A DNA stretch of 64,000 nucleotides, taken from Vescimonas sanitatis. GTDB taxonomy: Bacteria > Bacillota > Clostridia > Oscillospirales > Oscillospiraceae. A program made the position numbers and the translations under genes. Where the stretch lies: assembly GCF_049060325.1 (NCBI RefSeq), contig NZ_JBMGPW010000004.1, forward strand, positions 1-64,000, written 5' to 3'. Below, piece by piece: positions 59,382 through 64,000 of this stretch; position 1 is the stretch's first letter; each line of letters opens with the position of its first letter. The notes beneath the pieces were generated by a model. It was not told the origin of the DNA, ran no database searches, and saw only the letters and a program-made list of their open reading frames with translations.

Positions 59382-60212
59382 ATGGCATTTGGTGATCGGC
59401 TGGCAGCGGTACGGCGCGGCAACGGACTGACACAGGAGCAATTCGCCGAGCAGTTGCAGGTCTCCCGCCAGGCGGTGAGCAAATGGGAAAGCGGACGGGG
59501 CTACCCGGAGATGGAGAAGATCCTTTATATCTGCAACCGCTATCAGGTGTCTATCGCCGACCTGTTCGCCGAGGAGGCCCCGGTACCCGCCGCGGCGGTG
59601 GAGGCACGCCCCGCGCCGGAGCAGGAGGCCGCCCCCCTGCCCCGCGCCACGCTGGGCAGCGCCGTGGGCGCCTTCCTGACCAACCTGTCCCCGAAGAACA
59701 AATGGCTGGCCGCAGGTGTGCTGGTGGGCATCGGTGCGCTGGCCGGCATCATTGGGCTTATTCTGAGAGGAGGCGACACAGACATGGCGACAACGATATG
59801 GATCGCTGCTATCATCATTTTCGGCGTGGCGGAGACCGCCACCGCCGGGTTGACATCCATCTGGTTCGTCCTGGGCAGCGTGGCCGGACTGATCGCCGCA
59901 GTATGCGGCGGGCCGGTGTGGCTGCAGGTGGGACTGTTCTTCGCGGTGTCCATCGCGGCGCTGGCCTTTACCCGGCCGCTGGTGGCCAAGCTGATGAAAA
60001 AGGATATCAAGCCCACCAACGCCGACCGGGTACTGAACAATGTGGGCCGCGTGACAGAGCGCATCGACAACGCGCTGCCCTCCGGCGCCGTCTATATAGA
60101 CGGTAAGACCTGGACGGCGCGCAGCGCCGACGGGGAGGTCATAGAGCCGGACGCCGCCGTGCGTATCCTGCGGATGGAGGGCGTGAAGCTCATCGTACAG
60201 AAGGAGCCTTGA
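59382..60212 (+). CDS. XRE helix-turn-helix fused to an NfeD-type membrane protein
   Basis: 276 residues. 1-60: XRE DNA-binding domain (NGLTQEQFAEQLQVSRQAVS). 61-108: Ala/Pro linker and a transmembrane helix (WLAAGVLVGIGALAGIIGLI). 135-200: further membrane helices (MATTIWIAAIIIFGVAETAT onward). 210-276: soluble OB-fold (NNVGRVTERIDNALPSGAVY), the NfeD domain that partners SPFH proteins. A complete SD (GAGGAGG) and ATG at 59784 remain inside the frame, so an NfeD-only form of about 142 residues may also be made. AGGAGG precedes ATG 59382. SPFH gene downstream. Confidence 0.8.
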   Translation: MAFGDRLAAVRRGNGLTQEQFAEQLQVSRQAVSKWESGRGYPEMEKILYICNRYQVSIADLFAEEAPVPAAAVEARPAPEQEAAPLPRATLGSAVGAFLTNLSPKNKWLAAGVLVGIGALAGIIGLILRGGDTDMATTIWIAAIIIFGVAETATAGLTSIWFVLGSVAGLIAAVCGGPVWLQVGLFFAVSIAALAFTRPLVAKLMKKDIKPTNADRVLNNVGRVTERIDNALPSGAVYIDGKTWTARSADGEVIEPDAAVRILRMEGVKLIVQKEP

Positions 60213-60213
60213 T

Positions 60214-60321
60214 ATGCCGTATGTTCTGGGCGGATTGGCCGCCATACTGCTGGGCGTAGTCGCCCGCATCATCCACCTCATCCATAAGCATACTGAGACT
60301 ATGAAACACACAGGAGAATAA
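60214..60321 (+). CDS. Small single-span membrane protein
   Basis: 35 residues: MPYVLGGLAAILLGVVARII followed by a basic tail with HLIHKHTETMKHTGE. AAGGAGCC precedes the ATG, and the start lies 1 nt after the upstream stop codon. The next gene follows 12 nt later. Clear SD and operon position make it a likely real gene. Confidence 0.6.
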   Translation: MPYVLGGLAAILLGVVARIIHLIHKHTETMKHTGE

Positions 60322-60333
60322 GGAGGAACTATT

Positions 60334-61248
60334 ATGCCGACATCGGGAACCATCGCCATCATCATTCTGGTCATTCTCATTCTGGCCGTCATCGTCAGCT
60401 GCATCCAGATCGTCCAGCAGTCCAAGGCCTACGTCATCGAGCGCCTGGGCGCGTTCCACAGCGTGTGGGGCGTTGGTCTGCACTTCAAGCTGCCCTTCAT
60501 CGAGCGGGTGGTAAAGAAGGTCAGTCTGAAGGAGCAGGTGGCCGATTTCGATCCCCAGCCGGTCATCACCAAGGACAACGTGACCATGCAGATCGACACC
60601 GTCATCTATTTCCAGATCACGGACCCCAAGCTGTACACCTACGGCGTGGAATACCCCATGAGCGCCATCGAGAACCTGACGGCCACCACGCTGCGCAACA
60701 TCATCGGCGAGCTGGAGCTGGACCAGTCCCTGACCAGCCGCGACACCATCAACGCCAAGATGCGCTCCATTCTGGACGAGGCTACCGACCCCTGGGGCAT
60801 CAAGGTCAACCGCGTGGAGCTGAAGAACATCCTGCCGCCCCGGGAGATCCAGAACGCCATGGAAAAGCAGATGAAGGCCGAGCGCGAGCGCCGGGAGTCC
60901 ATCCTGCAGGCCGAGGGCGAGAAGGCCAGCAAGGTGCTGATCGCCGAGGGCGAGAAGCAGTCCACCCTGCTGCGGGCCGACGCCGCCAAACAGGCCAAGA
61001 TCATGGCCGCCGAGGCCGAGGCGGAGTCCATCCTGAAGGTGCAGCAGGCCATGGCCGACTCCATGCGTATGCTGAATGAGAACGCCCCCAACGACCAGGT
61101 CATCAAGCTCAAGGCGCTGGAGGCGCTGCAGAAGGTGGCGGACGGCAAGGCCACGAAGCTCATCATCCCCAGCGAGATACAGGGTCTGGCCGGTCTGGCC
61201 GCCAGCGCGAAAATGCTGGTGGAGAACGACGCGCCCGCCGCGGAGTAA
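60334..61248 (+). CDS. SPFH/band-7 (stomatin-like) membrane protein
   Basis: 304 residues. N-terminal membrane helix (IAIIILVILILAVIVSCI), SPFH domain from 28 to about 190 (VIERLGAFHSVWGVGLHFKL) and a coiled-coil-like Ala/Glu-rich tail (QMKAERERRESILQAEGEKA). Forms membrane assemblies, typically together with NfeD. AAGGAGG precedes the ATG. Confidence 0.9.
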   Translation: MPTSGTIAIIILVILILAVIVSCIQIVQQSKAYVIERLGAFHSVWGVGLHFKLPFIERVVKKVSLKEQVADFDPQPVITKDNVTMQIDTVIYFQITDPKLYTYGVEYPMSAIENLTATTLRNIIGELELDQSLTSRDTINAKMRSILDEATDPWGIKVNRVELKNILPPREIQNAMEKQMKAERERRESILQAEGEKASKVLIAEGEKQSTLLRADAAKQAKIMAAEAEAESILKVQQAMADSMRMLNENAPNDQVIKLKALEALQKVADGKATKLIIPSEIQGLAGLAASAKMLVENDAPAAE

Positions 61249-61252
61249 GCCT

Positions 61253-61453
61253 ATGGCAAAGAAGGAGCAGCGCTTTATCAAGGTCATGGAGGACAGCGGC
61301 TTTATCAGCAGCAGCGAAGTACTGGTGGATACCCAGACCGGTGTGCAGTATCTCTACCACGCCGTGGGCAATTCCGGCGGGCTGACGCTGCTGGTGGACG
61401 CCGAGGGCAAGCCCCTGCTGTACCGCAAGACATCGGACGCACCGGAGTTCTGA
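61253..61453 (+). CDS. DUF6440-like protein
   Basis: 66 residues: RFIKVMEDSGFISSSEVLVD, then a TGVQYLYHA segment and SGGLTLLVDAEGKPLLYR, the pattern of the small DUF6440 family. Function is unknown. It follows the SPFH stop by 4 nt; no strong SD, so coupling is likely. Confidence 0.7.
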   Translation: MAKKEQRFIKVMEDSGFISSSEVLVDTQTGVQYLYHAVGNSGGLTLLVDAEGKPLLYRKTSDAPEF

Positions 61454-61467
61454 GAGGAGGGATCGCT

Positions 61468-61791
61468 ATGATCATTACCACCACCCCCACCGTAGAGGGT
61501 CGCCGCATCACGGAGTATAAGGGGATCGTATTTGGCGAGGTCATTGCCGGCGTTAACGTGGTCAAGGACATCGCCGCCAGCTTCAGCAACTTCTTCGGCG
61601 GGCGCTCCGGCACCTACGAAAGCGAGCTGATCAACGCGCGGGAGCAGGCGCTTTATGAACTGGAGCAGCGCGCCCTCCAACTGAACGCGGACGCTGTGGT
61701 GGCCGTGGATGTGGACTATGAGGTGCTTGGCTCTGACAACGGCATGCTGATGGTCACCGCCAGCGGCACCGCCGTCAGACTGGATCGATGA
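61468..61791 (+). CDS. YbjQ/DUF74 family protein
   Basis: 107 residues: TEYKGIVFGEVIAGVNVVKD, SELINAREQALYELEQRALQ, LNADAVVAVDVDYEVLG. Pentameric family of unknown role, sometimes annotated as heavy-metal binding. GAGAGGAGG precedes ATG 61468. Last gene of the HTH-NfeD/SPFH operon. Confidence 0.88.
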   Translation: MIITTTPTVEGRRITEYKGIVFGEVIAGVNVVKDIAASFSNFFGGRSGTYESELINAREQALYELEQRALQLNADAVVAVDVDYEVLGSDNGMLMVTASGTAVRLDR

Positions 61792-61895
61792 GTTCTGACA
61801 GAACCGCCATGGAAGAACGCAGACATTCCTGCCCCTGTGCGGGGCGAAAATGACGCCGCCCGCAACCTGCTGTACTGTCGGAAATACGACGAGTG

Positions 61896-61931
61896 ACGCA
61901 AAAAGCACCCCTTTCGGGGTGCTTTTTGCGT
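61896..61931. terminator. Bidirectional terminator
   Basis: ACGCAAAAAGCACCCC, loop TTTC, exact complement. It separates the YbjQ-family gene from the convergent anti-sigma gene. Confidence 0.9.
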
Positions 61932-61936
61932 CTTAT

Positions 61937-62911
61937 TCAGGACTCCCCCTGGGCAGGCTTGAACACCAGGGCGGCCATATCCGCCAGCGTCTTCTCCGAC
62001 GCACCGGTGTCCGCGGTCAGACTGTACGCCAGACCGGGAGCGATGTCCCGCCAGATGATGCAGCCGGCGCCGCCCGCGTCCCATCGGAGGACGGTGGGGC
62101 ACCAGCGGAGCCTGCCCTCCGCCGTCAGGCTGCCGCCGGTGAAGTCGGAGATGTCCGGTATTGTTTCTGAAACGTCCAAAGTGGGGGCCATGCGGTAGTG
62201 CCAGGTAACGCTGTTCAGGGTAAAGGAGACTTCGGTGACGGTCTCACCGTTCAGGTCAAAGAGGTCATAGCCCAGCACGTCCGCGCCTTCCGGGGCGGTG
62301 GGAACGGTGTAATACTGTGCGTCCATCAGGGTAAAGGCGGTGACCAGCGGCTCTCCGCCGTCCCAGGCCGCGCAGTACCACTGGATACCGGCGGACGTGT
62401 CGTACCAGCCCACGGCACCGTCGTCATAGACCAGCAGCGTCAGGTCGTTCACCTGCCAGGTGTCCGCCGGGAGGGTACCGTCCGGGGCGGGCAGGGGCTG
62501 GCTGGCATAGGCCGCGCCGTAGTCATAGTCATACCCGTCCAGCAGGACGGTACAGGACACGCCGGTGACGGCGCCCTCGCCGTCCTGACGCCACCGGTAG
62601 TCAGAGGTCAGAGACGCGCTCTCCGGCAGGGCCAGAGAGGCAGAGAGCGGCTCGGCGTCCAGCGCAGGCGGCATGGCGACGGAAAAGCTCTTGTCCATGC
62701 CGCCGAAGTCGGCGTCCGCGCCGGCGGTATTGTCACCGATACCGGCGGACCAGGGCTGCCACAGGGCCAGGGCCAAGGCCGCGGCGCAGAAGCACGCGGC
62801 CAGAGCACCCCAGCGGCGCGCCGCACCGCTGCGGGGCAGGGGACGCTGGGCCTCCTCCAGCAGATCGTCGTCGATGGCGTCCATCCAGCGCTTCATTCTG
62901 TTGTCGTTCAC
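61937..62911 (-). CDS. Membrane-anchored anti-sigma-type protein
   Basis: 324 residues: cytoplasmic N terminus (RMKRWMDAIDDDLLEEAQ), one transmembrane helix at about 34-52 (WGALAACFCAAALALALW) and a large extracytoplasmic region. The start overlaps the sigma gene by 4 nt. Same gene order and coupling as the pair at 8082-9649. Confidence 0.68.
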   Translation of the reverse strand: MNDNRMKRWMDAIDDDLLEEAQRPLPRSGAARRWGALAACFCAAALALALWQPWSAGIGDNTAGADADFGGMDKSFSVAMPPALDAEPLSASLALPESASLTSDYRWRQDGEGAVTGVSCTVLLDGYDYDYGAAYASQPLPAPDGTLPADTWQVNDLTLLVYDDGAVGWYDTSAGIQWYCAAWDGGEPLVTAFTLMDAQYYTVPTAPEGADVLGYDLFDLNGETVTEVSFTLNSVTWHYRMAPTLDVSETIPDISDFTGGSLTAEGRLRWCPTVLRWDAGGAGCIIWRDIAPGLAYSLTADTGASEKTLADMAALVFKPAQGES

Positions 62912-63462
62912 AGCATCCCCTCCTTTTCCAGCACGGTACGCAGACGCTGACGGGTGCGGAAGAGGGAGGATTTGACCTTCTCCTCGCCCGCGCCGCAGCT
63001 GTCGGCGATCTCGCGGATGCTCTCGCCATACCAGTAACGGCGGATGAAATACGTCCGGCTCTGCCGGGTCAGCTTACGCAGGAAGCCGTTGAGCACCCGG
63101 CGGAACTCCTGCTGCTCCAGGGCGCGGACTGCGCCGTCCTCGGCGGGCAGGCAGCCCTCCAGCTCCTCGAAGGCCACAGTCAGGTCGCTGCGGCGCTGGG
63201 CGGCGCGGTTATAGTCGCACTTGTCCAGGGCCAGGCGGCGGGTGACGGTGGTGATGTACGCTGCCAGCGACCGGGGACGCTCCGGTGGGATAGCGTTCCA
63301 CAAACGGAGCCACACGTCACTGACGCACTCCTCCGCGTCCCGAACGTCCGGCAGGATGTGCCGGGCGGCGGCAAGGCAGCGCTTTTCGTATTTCTCCTGC
63401 GCGGCGCGGAGGGCCTCCGGGTCGCGGTGGAAAAAATGATCTATGATCTGAGCGTCCTCCAT
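62908..63462 (-). CDS. ECF-type sigma factor
   Basis: 184 residues. Region 2 DAEECVSDVWLRLWNAIPPE (41-60) and region 4 helix-turn-helix ending GEEKVKSSLFRTRQRLR. AAAGGAGAG precedes ATG 63462. Close in sequence to the mobile-element sigma factor at 8082. Probably autoregulated together with its anti-sigma. Confidence 0.87.
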   Translation of the reverse strand: MEDAQIIDHFFHRDPEALRAAQEKYEKRCLAAARHILPDVRDAEECVSDVWLRLWNAIPPERPRSLAAYITTVTRRLALDKCDYNRAAQRRSDLTVAFEELEGCLPAEDGAVRALEQQEFRRVLNGFLRKLTRQSRTYFIRRYWYGESIREIADSCGAGEEKVKSSLFRTRQRLRTVLEKEGML

Positions 63463-63533
63463 CGGCCACTCTCCTTTCTGTGTGTATCGTTCAGACCATC
63501 ATAGCACACAGAAAGGGGAAACGCCATAGGAAA

Positions 63534-64000
63534 TCAGAATTTTGCCAGGAATGCGTCGGGTACGGTGCAGCCGTCGGGCAGCACCTCCAGCACCACATAG
63601 TTGCCGTTGACGGTAACGGTGGCGTTGTTCTTCCACATACCGGCCTCCTCGGGGTAGTTGGTCTCGTCGGCCATGGCGTCCACGCGGGCCTGGAAGCTCT
63701 GGCGAACGATCTCGGCGTCGGCGGCGCTCTCCGCCTCCACCATGGACACCTCGCAGGAGGTGGCGGTGGGCGAGATGAAGAACACGGACTGCTTCAGCTT
63801 GGCGTTCTCCAGGCCGGGGTAGTAGCTGTTCAGGATCTCCACAGCCGTCTCCTCCAGCAGCACAGGCGCGTTGTCGCCCAGCTCCTCCTGCACATGCTTG
63901 ATACCGGCCTCGTACGCCGCCCGCAGGTCAACGGACTGACCGTCGGTCTGCGTCTGGTCGTCCTTTTTCTCGCCGCCGATGTTATCCTCCTTCTGGCCGC
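63534..64000 (-). CDS. DUF4358-like protein, N terminus outside the window
   Basis: At least 155 residues, entering from the right edge. After a charged linker (GGEKKDDQTQTDGQSVDLRA) comes a domain with ILNSYYPGLENAKLKQSVFF and ADAEIVRQSFQARVDAMADE, ending VVLEVLPDGCTVPDAFLAKF. The organisation (lipoprotein linker plus alpha/beta domain) fits DUF4358 proteins. Function is unknown. Confidence 0.55.
   Translation of the reverse strand, partial: GQKEDNIGGEKKDDQTQTDGQSVDLRAAYEAGIKHVQEELGDNAPVLLEETAVEILNSYYPGLENAKLKQSVFFISPTATSCEVSMVEAESAADAEIVRQSFQARVDAMADETNYPEEAGMWKNNATVTVNGNYVVLEVLPDGCTVPDAFLAKF

Overview
The window looks like the chromosome of a gut Clostridia bacterium, most likely a GC-rich member of the Oscillospiraceae. 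This rests on the CIRCE-controlled groESL operon, strong SD sequences with GGAGG cores, a bile salt hydrolase, DUF3849/DUF4314/DUF3852-type conjugative-element genes, TnpV, and a lantibiotic-immunity-type ABC transporter with its two-component system. The taxonomic call is inference. No rRNA operon and no CRISPR array is present.

Region 1 (1 to about 17.9 kb, mostly minus strand) is part of an integrative conjugative element. It carries TrbL/VirB6-like and TrbC/VirB2-like conjugation proteins, a Dam-like adenine methyltransferase, a truncated cytosine methyltransferase, an ArdA-like protein, DUF3849 and DUF4314 proteins, a HipA-like protein and several unknown small proteins. Its cargo is a pilus/adhesin locus made of a thioester adhesin, a major pilin that has lost its 3' end and a sortase that has lost its 5' end. 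A plus-strand sigma/anti-sigma pair now sits between pilin and sortase. VirB4, VirD4, a relaxase and an integrase for this element are not in the window.

Region 2 (about 18.0 to 33.1 kb) is a second, mobilizable element. It has a MobC/relaxase pair behind an array of hairpins (possible oriT), two tandem tyrosine recombinases, two small HTH proteins and TnpV. Its cargo is an ABC transporter plus lipoprotein plus response regulator/kinase, resembling self-immunity to lantibiotics. It is flanked by halves of a tRNA-Ala(CGC) gene broken exactly in the anticodon loop: the 3' half with its terminator at 18.0 kb, and the 5' half at 33.2 kb. An intact tRNA-Ala(CGC) lies at 33.04-33.11 kb, and a further 5' fragment next to a tRNA promoter marks the right chromosome junction at 33.44 kb.

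Region 3 (33.4 to 64 kb) is chromosomal. In order it holds: a CofE-family ligase; a GntR-controlled ABC exporter; proBA; a TM1266-type regulator with an NMT1/SsuA-type ABC importer; BrnQ; LysR plus bile salt hydrolase; a cluster of gene fragments (46.7-48.1 kb); TraX; MalY/PatB with a divergent XRE regulator; TetR and amidohydrolase fragments in front of an intact carbamoylase/allantoate-amidohydrolase gene; an integrase remnant beside tRNA-Val, tRNA-Glu and tRNA-Met; groESL; a lipid kinase; an RlmL-like rRNA methyltransferase; an HTH-NfeD fusion with an SPFH protein, DUF6440 and YbjQ proteins; and a chromosomal sigma/anti-sigma pair related to the one in the conjugative element.

The most interesting points are the stacked anticodon-loop integration scars, the recombinase with a second arm-binding-like domain at its C terminus, the paired response-regulator sites that bracket the immunity operon (the downstream one fronting a possible small RNA), the HTH-NfeD fusion with a preserved internal start, and the replacement of pilin/sortase sequence by a sigma/anti-sigma block.
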